Source: an uncultured Collinsella sp. (GTDB lineage Bacteria; Actinomycetota; Coriobacteriia; Coriobacteriales; Coriobacteriaceae). From it: DNA of 64,000 nucleotides. The notes under the pieces are model-generated. The model saw only the letters and a program-made list of their open reading frames with translations. It had not been told where the DNA came from and did not search any database. Below, one piece after another: positions 19,539 to 27,215 of this stretch. The DNA lies in assembly GCA_934655755.1 (NCBI GenBank), contig CAKUHA010000001.1:186001-250000 (forward strand), in the 5' to 3' direction. Within the stretch, counting starts at the first letter, position 1; each line of letters opens with the position of its first letter. Made by a program: the position numbers and the translations under genes.

Positions 19539-20396
19539 ATGCGCAAACTGTTTTCCCGTCAGCTCATCGAGGCCCGTCACGAGATGCTCAGCATCTACGA
19601 GGCCATCGACCTGGCCCTTCACGACGCCGTGAAGGCCTATACGACCGACGACCGCAAACTCGCTGTCAAGACCAAGAAGCGCACCCTCTCGATTGACGCC
19701 CGTTGCGCCAACCTCGAGGCCGTGTGCTACAACCTGATCGCCACGCAGTCGCCGGTCGCATCCGACTTCCGCCTGCTGCAGACGATCATCTACGTCGACT
19801 TTAACCTGCAGCGTATGACCGACAAGGTCCGCCAGATCTGCCGCGCCGCAAGCCATATGGTCAAGGCCGACATCTCGCTGCCCGAGGAGCTTGTGGGCCT
19901 GGTCGGCGCCGAGGCCGAGGCTGTGTACCAGGTGCTGGGTTCTTCGCTTTCCGCCCTGGTCACCAACGACATGTCCATCATCTGCAACTTGGCCGTCGAG
20001 GATGAGCCGGTGCACGCGGCGTACGAGAAATTCTTCCGCACCTTCAACCACATGGACACGGGCGAGTTTATGGATGACGACAGCAACTACGATGACCTGC
20101 GCCGCGCCATCATGGTTTCGCGCTACCTCGATCGTATCGCCTCGATTTCCATCGATGCCGCCTGCCGTCTGACCTTCCTGCTGACCGGCCAGCGCATGAA
20201 CGCCGGCGATATCGCCCGTGCGGACGAGGACGAACTCGAGAGCATGCGCGTTCCTTCGGGTGAGGGCGTCATCATGAGGCCCGCCGTCGACGCGCGCTAT
20301 GTTGCCAAGGTGCCTGCTAACGAGATTAGCGAGGACCTTCGCTATCTGCTCGATCACCTTGAGGACGAGGATGATGGCGAGGATGACGAGGAATAG
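19539..20396 (+). CDS. phoU: PhoU phosphate-signalling regulator
   Basis: Two three-helix bundles (roughly 1-110 and 115-215) that link the Pst transporter to phosphate signalling and restrain uptake. Family features are RHEMLSIYEAIDLALHDAVKAY, the LIATQSPVASDFRLLQTI block and RYLDRIASISIDAACRLTFLLTG. At 285 residues it is 50-70 longer than typical PhoU; the excess is an acidic, probably disordered C-terminus ending DHLEDEDDGEDDEE. ATG at 19539 with GGAG upstream. Last gene of the pst operon, followed by a hairpin. Confidence 0.92.
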   Translation: MRKLFSRQLIEARHEMLSIYEAIDLALHDAVKAYTTDDRKLAVKTKKRTLSIDARCANLEAVCYNLIATQSPVASDFRLLQTIIYVDFNLQRMTDKVRQICRAASHMVKADISLPEELVGLVGAEAEAVYQVLGSSLSALVTNDMSIICNLAVEDEPVHAAYEKFFRTFNHMDTGEFMDDDSNYDDLRRAIMVSRYLDRIASISIDAACRLTFLLTGQRMNAGDIARADEDELESMRVPSGEGVIMRPAVDARYVAKVPANEISEDLRYLLDHLEDEDDGEDDEE

Positions 20397-20434
20397 GGTA
20401 GCCCCGTTCGTCGAAAGATTGTAAATACCTAAGT

Positions 20435-20470
20435 GAGCGCGGCCTTGCACATGCGGGGCCGCGCTCTTGC
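20435..20470 (+). terminator. GC-rich hairpin after phoU
   Basis: GAGCGCGGCC (20435-20444) and GGCCGCGCTC (20457-20466) form a perfect ten-base stem around a 12-base loop. Only TTGCG follows, so the U-tract is weak; likely the pst operon terminator. Confidence 0.65.
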
Positions 20471-20516
20471 GTTAGCATGGGATTACTTGTTTGGCTGTTA
20501 GCGGAGGCGATTGGCA

Positions 20517-21254
20517 ATGGATAACTATTTGGATTTGATGCGCGCTCGCCGCGAGCAGATTCTGGAGCGGTTTTATGCGGCGCTCGATCGCGCGGGCCGT
20601 CCCCACGATGCCGCACGTCTGATTGCCGTGTCCAAGACCGTTGGTGTCGATGAGACCGTTGCCGCTATTCAGGCGGGGTATCGCCATTTTGCCGAGAATC
20701 GCCCGCAGGAGCTCGTCCGCAAGCTCACGGGCCTTGCGGATCATCCTGAGTTGCCCGAGGTGCGCTTCGATATGATCGGCAACCTGCAGACCAACAAGAT
20801 TAATGCGGTTTTGGGCTCGGCCGAGTTGATTCACTCGGTAAGCTCGCTGCATTTGGCGCAGGCCATTTCGAGCCGTGCGGTCCGCAAGATCGAGGCTGGC
20901 GAGCTTTCCGGCCCTCAGCATGTCCTCATAGAGGTCAACGTGAGCGGCGAGGAATCAAAGGGCGGGTTTTCGCCCGATGAGATTCGCTCTGCTATGGGCG
21001 AGCTTGCGGAGCTTGAGGGAATTTGTGTGCAGGGGCTTATGACCATGGCGCCTCGGGGGAACAAGGATGTGGCACGCCGCACCTTTGCCGGGCTGCGCGA
21101 GCTGAGGGATGAGCTGGAGGCGGCGCGTCCCGACCTGAGTCTGCCCGAGCTTTCCTGCGGTATGAGCGAGGACTTTGAGCCTGCCCTTGAGGAGGGCTCT
21201 ACGCTCGTTCGCCTGGGCAGGGTAGTATTTAGCCCGGAGTTTGAAGTAAAATAA
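20517..21254 (+). CDS. yggS: YggS-family pyridoxal-phosphate homeostasis protein
   Basis: PLP-binding protein of the alanine-racemase-barrel fold that buffers free PLP. 245 residues. The PLP lysine is Lys40 in IAVSKTVG; other blocks are FAENRPQELVRKL, IGNLQTNKIN, VLIEVNVSGEESKGGF and LSCGMSEDFEPAL. The ATG at 20517 is preferred over the in-frame TTG at 20511 because GGAGG ends eleven bases before the ATG. Placement before sepF and yggT is conserved in many Gram-positives. Confidence 0.93.
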   Translation: MDNYLDLMRARREQILERFYAALDRAGRPHDAARLIAVSKTVGVDETVAAIQAGYRHFAENRPQELVRKLTGLADHPELPEVRFDMIGNLQTNKINAVLGSAELIHSVSSLHLAQAISSRAVRKIEAGELSGPQHVLIEVNVSGEESKGGFSPDEIRSAMGELAELEGICVQGLMTMAPRGNKDVARRTFAGLRELRDELEAARPDLSLPELSCGMSEDFEPALEEGSTLVRLGRVVFSPEFEVK

Positions 21255-21314
21255 TGCTTTGAAGTGCGCAATGATTATCGGCGCGCCTGCACTAAACCGC
21301 GAGAGGACACAACC

Positions 21315-22040
21315 ATGGGCTTCCTTGACGAGATTAAAAATAAAATGCACCTGGGCGGCCAGCAGGGTTACGACCAGGGTTATGGCCAGGACGACGACTA
21401 CGGCTACGATGATGGCTACGATGACGGCTATCAGAACAATGGCTACGGTGGCGCCTCGGGCGAGGGCTTCTACACTCAGGACGAGCCGAGTAACGGCCTT
21501 CTGGGCCAGACGCGTCGTGGCGAGGCCGAGTCGGTAGCCGTGTACACGCGTTCCGGTCAACTGGTCGGCGACGATTCTCGCCACGCTACGACTTACAACC
21601 CGCCGTCGCGTTCGCAGGAGTCGGTCGCAGGCGGTTATCGCCCCGGTGCCTACGACACCCCGTCGAGCTATGCCGAGAACACTCGCGCCCGCGCTGCCGC
21701 TCCCGCCCCTGTTCCCGCACCGAGCGATGCCTCGGCCTACGCGAGCAACATCATCAACGCCACGCCGCAGCTGCCGGCCTATGTCCTGCGCCCCGAGAGC
21801 TATGACGACGTTGAGACCGTCGTACGCCGCGTGCGCACCAAGCAGCCCGTCGCGTTGATCTTTGTGGGCGTTCGTACCGAGGTCGCCAAGCGCGTGCTGG
21901 ACTTCTCGTATGGCTTTGCCTGCGGCCTGGGCGCCACGGTCAAAGAGGTGGGCGACCGCGTGTTCATAGTGCTGCCCGCCGGCTGCGAGGTCAAAGATTC
22001 CGACCTCAAGAAGCTCCGTGCCGACGGCTACCTTAAGTAA
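21315..22040 (+). CDS. sepF: SepF, membrane anchor of FtsZ
   Basis: 241 residues. The N-terminal MGFLDEIKNKM is a short amphipathic helix for membrane binding. Residues about 18-50 form a low-complexity Tyr/Gly/Asp tract (repeated DDGY, YGQDDDY) that may be disordered; the folded SepF domain is at 155-235 (RPESYDDVETVVRRVRTK, VGVRTEVAKRVLDF, GDRVFIVLP). GAGAGG precedes the ATG at 21315. With no ftsA in the fts cluster, SepF is the expected tether of the Z-ring, binding the FtsZ C-terminal peptide. Confidence 0.93.
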   Translation: MGFLDEIKNKMHLGGQQGYDQGYGQDDDYGYDDGYDDGYQNNGYGGASGEGFYTQDEPSNGLLGQTRRGEAESVAVYTRSGQLVGDDSRHATTYNPPSRSQESVAGGYRPGAYDTPSSYAENTRARAAAPAPVPAPSDASAYASNIINATPQLPAYVLRPESYDDVETVVRRVRTKQPVALIFVGVRTEVAKRVLDFSYGFACGLGATVKEVGDRVFIVLPAGCEVKDSDLKKLRADGYLK

Positions 22041-22061
22041 AGACAAGACGAGGAGATTCTC

Positions 22062-22343
22062 ATCAACATCTACACCATTGCCCAGTTGGTCAATACGCTG
22101 TTCAACTTTTACTCCACGCTCATCGTGGTCTACTGCCTTATGACATGGATTCCCATGAAGCAGGGTGGATTACTGCAGGATATCGCCGCCGTCCTCGACA
22201 GCGTGTGCGGCCCGTGGCTCAATGTGTTCCGCCGGTTTATTCCGCCCATGGGCGGCGTCGATTTTTCACCGGTCGTTGCGATTATTGCGTTGCAGTTGGT
22301 GCAGAAGCTGGTTCTGCAACTTCTTATAGGTATACTCATATAA
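22062..22343 (+). CDS. yggT: YggT-family membrane protein, probable non-ATG start
   Basis: Two-segment membrane protein of about 93 residues. First membrane helix begins IYTIAQLVNTLFNFYSTLIVVYCLM; the central GPWLNVFRRFIPPMGGVDFSPVVA is the YggT signature; the second helix ends the protein. Role is unsettled (linked to division and osmotic stress). There is no ATG, GTG or TTG between the sepF stop and the first helix. The only ribosome site, AGGAG at 22051-22055, points to ATC at 22062 or 22068; the first normal start, TTG at 22086, would cut into the helix and has no ribosome site. Confidence 0.8.
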   Translation: MNIYTIAQLVNTLFNFYSTLIVVYCLMTWIPMKQGGLLQDIAAVLDSVCGPWLNVFRRFIPPMGGVDFSPVVAIIALQLVQKLVLQLLIGILI

Positions 22344-22405
22344 AACTGGCTTAGTAACTCACGTCGGGCGCGCGGCGCCAAGGCGAAGATAAAGGAGAAC
22401 TTGTT

Positions 22406-23083
22406 ATGGCTATTACCCCTGCTGACATTCAGGCTCAGACCTTCTCTGAGGCCAAGCGCGGCTACGATCCCGCCGAGGTCGACGTCTTTCTGGAGACGCT
22501 GTCCTCCGAGGTCGACGCCATGCTGGCGAAGATCGTGGACCTCAAGGGCCGTCTGACCGCCACCGAGCAGCAGCTTGCCGACACGCAGGTTCAGCTTGCC
22601 CAGGCTCAGGATGCTGCCGCCCAGGCCGTTCCTGCCGCCCCGGTCGCTGCTCCCGCGCCCGACTTCTCTGCTCAGGAGCGTCAGATTTCCGCTGCCCTGA
22701 TCGCTGCCCAGCAGACCGCCGAGAGTATCGTCAACGACGCCAACGAGAACGCCGACCGCATCCGCAACGAGGCCGACGCCAAGGCCCGTGAGGTCATTCG
22801 CCAGGCTCTGACCGAGAAGCAGGCCGAGCTCGAGGAAATCGATCGTCTGAAGGCTTCTCGTGAGGAGTTCAAGGCCGAGTACCTCAAGCTCATCCAGCAC
22901 TTCATGGACGATGCGCAGAACTCCTTCCCGGCAGACCTTCTGGCTTCCACGCCGGTCGGTTCCGCTGCTTCTCCTGCGGTGACTATGCCCGCCGCCGAGC
23001 CGCTGCCTGTCGCCGAGCCGGTTATCCCCGTTGCCGACCCCTTCGCCCCGATCGACAACTTCGCCGCCGACGATCTGGACTAA
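22406..23083 (+). CDS. divIVA: DivIVA-domain polar/septal scaffold protein
   Basis: 225 residues. N-terminal lipid-binding DivIVA domain (PADIQAQTFSEAKRGYDPAEVDVFLETL, about 5-32) followed by coiled coil (to about 70), a Pro/Ala linker (about 72-92), a second long coiled coil (about 95-170) and a low-complexity Pro/Ala tail. DivIVA proteins bind negatively curved membrane and organise polar growth or division. AAAGGAG precedes the ATG. Ends 22 bases before a strong shared terminator. Confidence 0.9.
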   Translation: MAITPADIQAQTFSEAKRGYDPAEVDVFLETLSSEVDAMLAKIVDLKGRLTATEQQLADTQVQLAQAQDAAAQAVPAAPVAAPAPDFSAQERQISAALIAAQQTAESIVNDANENADRIRNEADAKAREVIRQALTEKQAELEEIDRLKASREEFKAEYLKLIQHFMDDAQNSFPADLLASTPVGSAASPAVTMPAAEPLPVAEPVIPVADPFAPIDNFAADDLD

Positions 23084-23105
23084 CGCCGGATTACAATCAG
23101 TCGAT

Positions 23106-23138
23106 AAAAAAGGACCCGCAAGTTGCGGGTCCTTTTTT
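23106..23138. terminator. Bidirectional terminator between divIVA and nitroreductase gene
   Basis: GGACCCGC / GCGGGTCC stem (23112-23119, 23125-23132) flanked by A6 on the left and T6 on the right, so it works in both directions for these convergent genes. Confidence 0.9.
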
Positions 23139-23156
23139 ATTGCATGTCCCAAAAAT

Positions 23157-23687
23157 CTACTTGAGGAGGAAGTCGGGGAGGGGAATGGTGCGGGCCTCTC
23201 GATGCTCGGGGTCGGCGATATGGTCGGCAGGATAGCCGCAAACGAGCATGTGATAGGGGTAGACGCCCTCGGGCAGGTTGAACTGCTCCTGTGCTACCTC
23301 GGGCTTAAAATGGCACACCCAACACGTTCCTAGACCCTGCTCGGTGGCTTCCATCATCATCTGATCGCACACGATAGACGTATCGATTTCGCTCGAATTC
23401 ATTTGGTCATACGGACGTACCCAAGCATCGTCGGTAACGCTGCAAATAAGAAAGATAAGCGGAGCCCCAAAGATAGACCCATCACGAGCAAACCGAGGCT
23501 GACAAGCAGCAGCCTTCTCCAACAACTCAGGAGTATCAAGCACCATCACACGAGTCGGATGATTATTACAAGCAGAAGGAGCAATCCTACCGGCCTCAAC
23601 AATGGCCTCAACCACCGTCTGCTCAACAGTCCGCGACTCAAACGAACGACAAGAATACCGACCACGAGCAAGATTCAAATACGACAT
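23157..23687 (-). CDS. Nitroreductase-family flavoprotein
   Basis: 176 residues, FMN-dependent oxidoreductase fold. RGRYSCRSFESRTV is the N-terminal FMN-phosphate motif; APSACNNHPTRVMVL and the GLGTCWVCHF region are further family blocks; VCGYPAD fits the C-terminal strand. The start is the ATG at 23687 with TTGGAGGG upstream on the minus strand; a longer frame upstream is not supported. Substrate cannot be read from sequence. The 5' two thirds of the gene use many T-ending codons, unlike neighbouring genes, as part of a compositionally skewed tract (see findings). Confidence 0.85.
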   Translation of the reverse strand: MSYLNLARGRYSCRSFESRTVEQTVVEAIVEAGRIAPSACNNHPTRVMVLDTPELLEKAAACQPRFARDGSIFGAPLIFLICSVTDDAWVRPYDQMNSSEIDTSIVCDQMMMEATEQGLGTCWVCHFKPEVAQEQFNLPEGVYPYHMLVCGYPADHIADPEHREARTIPLPDFLLK

Positions 23688-23862
23688 ACAAGCCCTCCAA
23701 CAATTAAATACTGAAACAAAGATAACCAAAGGGTACCCAGAGCACCGCACAGCCAAACGCTCAGCACAGCCCCGAAGTACCTAACCGAGCCCCAAAGGCC
23801 GATTCAGCCAAACCCCCATTGCACTCAAACTATCAGCCCAAGTTCCCAATGGTGATACGTAA

Positions 23863-23946
23863 GGCGAAGGGCCGGCCACGGTTTACTTTCGAACGACTCT
23901 GCAAAGCAGCCGGAGTGAGAAAGCAAACCGTGGCCGGCCCTTCGCC
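23863..23946. repeat. Long palindrome (L1) between nitroreductase and DUF47 genes
   Basis: A perfect 22-base inverted repeat, 23863-23884 (starts GGCGAAGGGCCGG) and 23925-23946, extended inward by ACTTTC/GAAAGC with one mismatch. The loop holds a small CTGC-AAA-GCAG hairpin. No T-run follows on either strand, so it is not an ordinary terminator. No coding potential. It lies between two minus-strand genes. Confidence 0.85.
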
Positions 23947-23966
23947 GCCGGGACACGTACCCCCAA

Positions 23967-24590
23967 TTAACTATTCTTCATTACGATCGAATCCACGACA
24001 TCCGCCACATTCTCACAGCAGTCAGCACAGTACTCCAAGAAGGCGTAGACGTCACGCCAGGCGATGACCTCGAGCGGGTCTTTGCCGTTGACATGCAGGT
24101 TGCGCATGGCGTTGATGTAGAGCTCGTCGGCCTCGGACTCGATGGTGTTGATCTGGATGACGAGCTCGCGCAGGGTCTTGGACTTGCGGTAGTTGGGCAG
24201 CTCGACCATCAGGTCCTTCATAGCGCGGCAGGCGTCGGTCACCTTATGGGCGATCACGATGGCATCGGGGTGGATGCTCTGGATGTTGGTGAAGTAGACA
24301 CGCTGGACGACGCCCTCGATACGGTCGAGCACGGTGTCGAGCGAGCAGCTCATCAGGTCAAGGTCCTCGCGCTCAAGCGGGGTGATAAAGGCAGTGAGCA
24401 GGGCGTCCTCGAGCTCATGGTGCTTCTTGTCGGCCGCATGCTCAATCGCATGCATCTTGTCGAGCATGTCGTGAATCTTCGCGGGGTCGAAGTTTTCAAA
24501 GATCTGCGTAAGCAGCTCAGCAGCCTGAACGGCGAGGTCGGCGCAGGCGACGTAGTTGTCAAAGTAGAACGAATCGGGTTTCTTTGCCAT
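23967..24590 (-). CDS. DUF47 / PhoU-like Pit accessory protein
   Basis: 207-residue all-helical protein of the DUF47 (PF01865) family, a PhoU-related fold usually paired with PiT transporters. Visible features are AACADLAVQAAELL-type helices, the metal-binding-like IEHAADKKHHELEDAL and ESEADELYINAMRNL (E-x-x-AD motifs). AAAGGA precedes the ATG at 24590. The pit gene lies 67 bases upstream on the same strand, so the two form an operon; DUF47 probably regulates or assists the transporter. Confidence 0.88.
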   Translation of the reverse strand: MAKKPDSFYFDNYVACADLAVQAAELLTQIFENFDPAKIHDMLDKMHAIEHAADKKHHELEDALLTAFITPLEREDLDLMSCSLDTVLDRIEGVVQRVYFTNIQSIHPDAIVIAHKVTDACRAMKDLMVELPNYRKSKTLRELVIQINTIESEADELYINAMRNLHVNGKDPLEVIAWRDVYAFLEYCADCCENVADVVDSIVMKNS

Positions 24591-24657
24591 GGGTAGGTCC
24601 TTTCGAGGCGAAGACGGGTGGGCGAAGTATTGCGGTCCGGATGGACGTTCGGTTTGG

Positions 24658-25707
24658 CTAGAGGAACATCATGAACAACTTGGCCATGAAAAAGCTGATG
24701 AGTCCGCAGGCGGGGAAGGTGAAGAACCAGGTGAACATCATGTCCTTGACCACGCCGAAGTTGATGGCCGAGAGGCGCTTGACGGCGCCGACGCCCATGA
24801 TGGCGCAGGTCTTGATGTGGGTAGAGGACACGGGGATGCCGGTGAGCGTGGCGAGCAGCAGGTTTGCGGCGCCCGCGAGGTCGGCAGAGAAACCCTGATA
24901 CTTCTCAAGTTTGACCATGCTCTGGCCGACGGACTTGATGATACGCTCGCCGCCCACGCTGGTACCGATACCCATGGTGGCCGAGCACAGCAGCATGATC
25001 CAGATGGGGATGCCGGCATCGCCGACGCCGGTCTGGCCGTTGGCGAAGGCGACACCTAAAAAGAGCACGCCGATGAACTTCTGTCCATCCTGCGCGCCGT
25101 GCATAAAGCTCATGGCCGCAGCGCTCGCGATCTGAGCGTATTTAAAGAAGACGTTGGCGCGTCGCCTGTTGGCGGCGGCAAACAGAATCGAGACGAGTTT
25201 GCACAGGATCCAGCCCATGACAAAGCCCAGGCCGATGGAGAGCGCCAGGCCGTAGATGACCTTCATCCACTCGTGGACGTTGACGCTGCCGGCACCGCCG
25301 AGGGCGATGGCAGCGCCGGTGAGGCCGGCGATAAGGCTGTGGCTCTGCGAAGTGGGGATGCCAAAACGTGATGCCGTGGCACCGTAGACGACGATGGAGA
25401 AGAGTGCGGCGCACAGGCAGGCGAGTGCCATGGTGCTGTCTCCGCCAAAGTCGACGATATGTGAGATGGTGTTGGCGACGCTCGCGTTAAAGTGTGTCAT
25501 GATGAGCACGCCCAAGAAGTTGAACGCCGCGCTCATGAGGATGGCGGCGCGGGCGGGCATGCAACGTGTGGTGACACAGGTTGCGATGGCGTTGGGCGCA
25601 TCGGTCCATCCGTTGACGAAGATGGCGCCGAGCGCAAGGATTACGGTGACGGCAAGGACTGGATTCGACACAAGTTGGCCGAGGAAGGTTGAGAACGTTA
25701 CGTCCAT
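24658..25707 (-). CDS. pit: PiT-family inorganic phosphate transporter
   Basis: Low-affinity, cation-coupled phosphate permease. 349 residues, about ten membrane segments. The duplicated PiT signatures are FVNGWTDAPNAIATCV in the first half and FMHGAQDGQKFIG plus TGIPVSSTHIKTCAI in the second. Length is at the short, bacterial end of the family. Together with the Pst operon at 16-20 kb the organism has both high- and low-affinity Pi uptake. Ribosome site is only GAGAAAG; see the separate upstream regulatory entry. Confidence 0.93.
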   Translation of the reverse strand: MDVTFSTFLGQLVSNPVLAVTVILALGAIFVNGWTDAPNAIATCVTTRCMPARAAILMSAAFNFLGVLIMTHFNASVANTISHIVDFGGDSTMALACLCAALFSIVVYGATASRFGIPTSQSHSLIAGLTGAAIALGGAGSVNVHEWMKVIYGLALSIGLGFVMGWILCKLVSILFAAANRRRANVFFKYAQIASAAAMSFMHGAQDGQKFIGVLFLGVAFANGQTGVGDAGIPIWIMLLCSATMGIGTSVGGERIIKSVGQSMVKLEKYQGFSADLAGAANLLLATLTGIPVSSTHIKTCAIMGVGAVKRLSAINFGVVKDMMFTWFFTFPACGLISFFMAKLFMMFL

Positions 25708-25957
25708 ATATGGGCTTTCTCGAAGTTTGCAGACACGTTACAAAAACATGATAAATCGTATCACCTCCTGCGGGTTTCTTTACCGAGTTCTGATGGGAGA
25801 AGTGAATTTTTTAGCACTAAAATTGAATATTAGCCCTGTTGACCACGGGTGTTCTTTTTGCTAACACACCATGAGGACATGCGTGTGCGCCCCGACACTC
25901 CAAAACCACAGTCTGTTCGCTTTACAACATGCAAACATGCGTTCGATAATAGATGGC
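25708..25957. promoter_or_regulatory. Divergent regulatory gap between pit and a leaderless gene
   Basis: This 250-base gap holds, on the plus strand, TTTACA (25921-25926), an 18-base spacer and GATAAT (25945-25950), seven bases before the ATG at 25958, fitting a leaderless transcript. For pit on the minus strand there is an AGGAGGTGAT stretch (rc of 25760-25769) 14 bases ahead of ATG-TTT-TTG-TAA (25749-25738), and a TTTTAG-CA-CTAAAA palindrome (25809-25822) that could be an operator. Confidence 0.45.
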
Positions 25958-26296
25958 ATGGAATATCGACAGACAGATGGCAGAACTCGGCGCGTGCACA
26001 AACAGTATGTGGACGTTGTAGCCCGCATCCTCGCGGGCGGACAAGTTGTGCCGGTCACCGTCTGCTGGGTCGACGGTCGCTGTTTTACGATTGACGAGAT
26101 CGTCTCGTCCACAGGCTTTGGCCTGACGGTCCATGGCATCCGCACGGCAACCTATAAAGTTCGTTTTGGCGGACATGCGACCGAGCTGTATCTGGAGGAC
26201 CAGGCGCGCGAACGGCCGGATGGCTCGCAGGCGCACGTGATGCGTTGGTGGGTGTGGGCGTTCGACCGCACGCTCGAGGGCGAGCGCCGTAAGTAA
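25958..26296 (+). CDS. Small uncharacterised protein, probably leaderless
   Basis: 112 residues from the ATG at 25958. I do not recognise a family. The product is soluble with no membrane segment; predicted mostly beta (QVVPVTVCWVDGRCFTIDEIV, TATYKVRFGGHATELYLED) with a Trp/Arg-rich end (MRWWVWAFDRTLEGERRK). No ribosome site precedes it, but a promoter-like TTTACA-N18-GATAAT ends seven bases before the ATG, so translation of a leaderless mRNA is the simplest reading. A longer start (ATG at 25937) is possible. Stands alone between pit and the BI-1 gene. Confidence 0.65.
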   Translation: MEYRQTDGRTRRVHKQYVDVVARILAGGQVVPVTVCWVDGRCFTIDEIVSSTGFGLTVHGIRTATYKVRFGGHATELYLEDQARERPDGSQAHVMRWWVWAFDRTLEGERRK

Positions 26297-26379
26297 GAGC
26301 GCATGGCGTTCGGGTACAATGGCAGGAATCTTGTCACCTGCGGCGCCGTTGCCTGCGGTGCTTTTTGAAAGGACGAAGT

Positions 26380-27075
26380 ATGAACGATATCCAGGGCTAT
26401 CAGAACGGCCCCATCGAGACCGGTGCAAGTCGCGCTAAGGAGATGTCGCCGCGTGTGTACAATCTTGCTATGTCTGCTCTGATCTTCTTGGGCTTTTGTG
26501 CCATGGGCGCTGGCGCCTACTTTACGAGCACCATGGCGTTTGCGCGCATGATGATGAGCGGTGCCGCCCTGCCGCTGGTCTTTGGCTCGTTTATCCTGAC
26601 CATTGTCGGCATCGTCATGATGTCGGCCGCCGCCAGCAAGCAGTCGGTGGGCCTGTCCCTTGCGGGCTACGTGGTCTTTGCGAGTACCTTTGGTCTGACC
26701 GCGTCGTTTGGCCTTGCCAACTATGATCTGCCCACCATCAACACCGCCTTTATCGCCACGGCCGCCATCACCTTTGTCTTTGGCGCGCTGGGCGTGACGT
26801 TCCCCAAGTTCTTCCAGCGTGTGTATGGCATTGGCTTTGGTATTCTGCTCGCCACCATTTTGGTCGAGATCGTGCTCATGTTCATGGGCGTCTCGCAGAC
26901 CATCACCGACCTGATCGTGATCGTGGTGTTCGCCGGTTTTATTGGTTACGACACCTATGTTGCCACGACGGTACCGCCTACGCTGCCCAATGCGGTGCTC
27001 ATGGCGTCCAACCTGTTCGTGGACATCATTAACGTGTTCCTGCGCATCCTGAACATTCTCGGTCGTCGCGACTAG
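26380..27075 (+). CDS. Bax inhibitor-1 (UPF0005/YccA-type) membrane protein
   Basis: 231 residues, seven membrane segments after a 30-residue polar head. BI-1 family features are the small-residue-rich helices, FASTFGLTASFGL, and the C-terminal IGYDTYVATT then FVDIINVFLRILNILGRRD, matching the family's conserved Asp-containing helix ends. Bacterial members are pH-sensitive calcium leak channels or protease modulators; the role here is not shown. GAAAGGA precedes the ATG at 26380. Confidence 0.88.
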   Translation: MNDIQGYQNGPIETGASRAKEMSPRVYNLAMSALIFLGFCAMGAGAYFTSTMAFARMMMSGAALPLVFGSFILTIVGIVMMSAAASKQSVGLSLAGYVVFASTFGLTASFGLANYDLPTINTAFIATAAITFVFGALGVTFPKFFQRVYGIGFGILLATILVEIVLMFMGVSQTITDLIVIVVFAGFIGYDTYVATTVPPTLPNAVLMASNLFVDIINVFLRILNILGRRD

Positions 27076-27123
27076 TTCGGGACATTGCGGCGTTTCTTGT
27101 CGGACACGGTAAAACGATGCGAA

Positions 27124-27150
27124 AGGCGGTCCTTCGGGGCCGTCTTTTTT
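27124..27150 (+). terminator. Terminator after BI-1 gene
   Basis: AGGCGGTCC / GGGCCGTCT stem with a TTCG loop and two G-U pairs, followed by six T. Confidence 0.8.
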
Positions 27151-27215
27151 GTGCGGAGCGGGGTATCATGGATGGGAAAAGCCGACAGCGGCAGCGACAG
27201 GAAAGGTGACCACTT

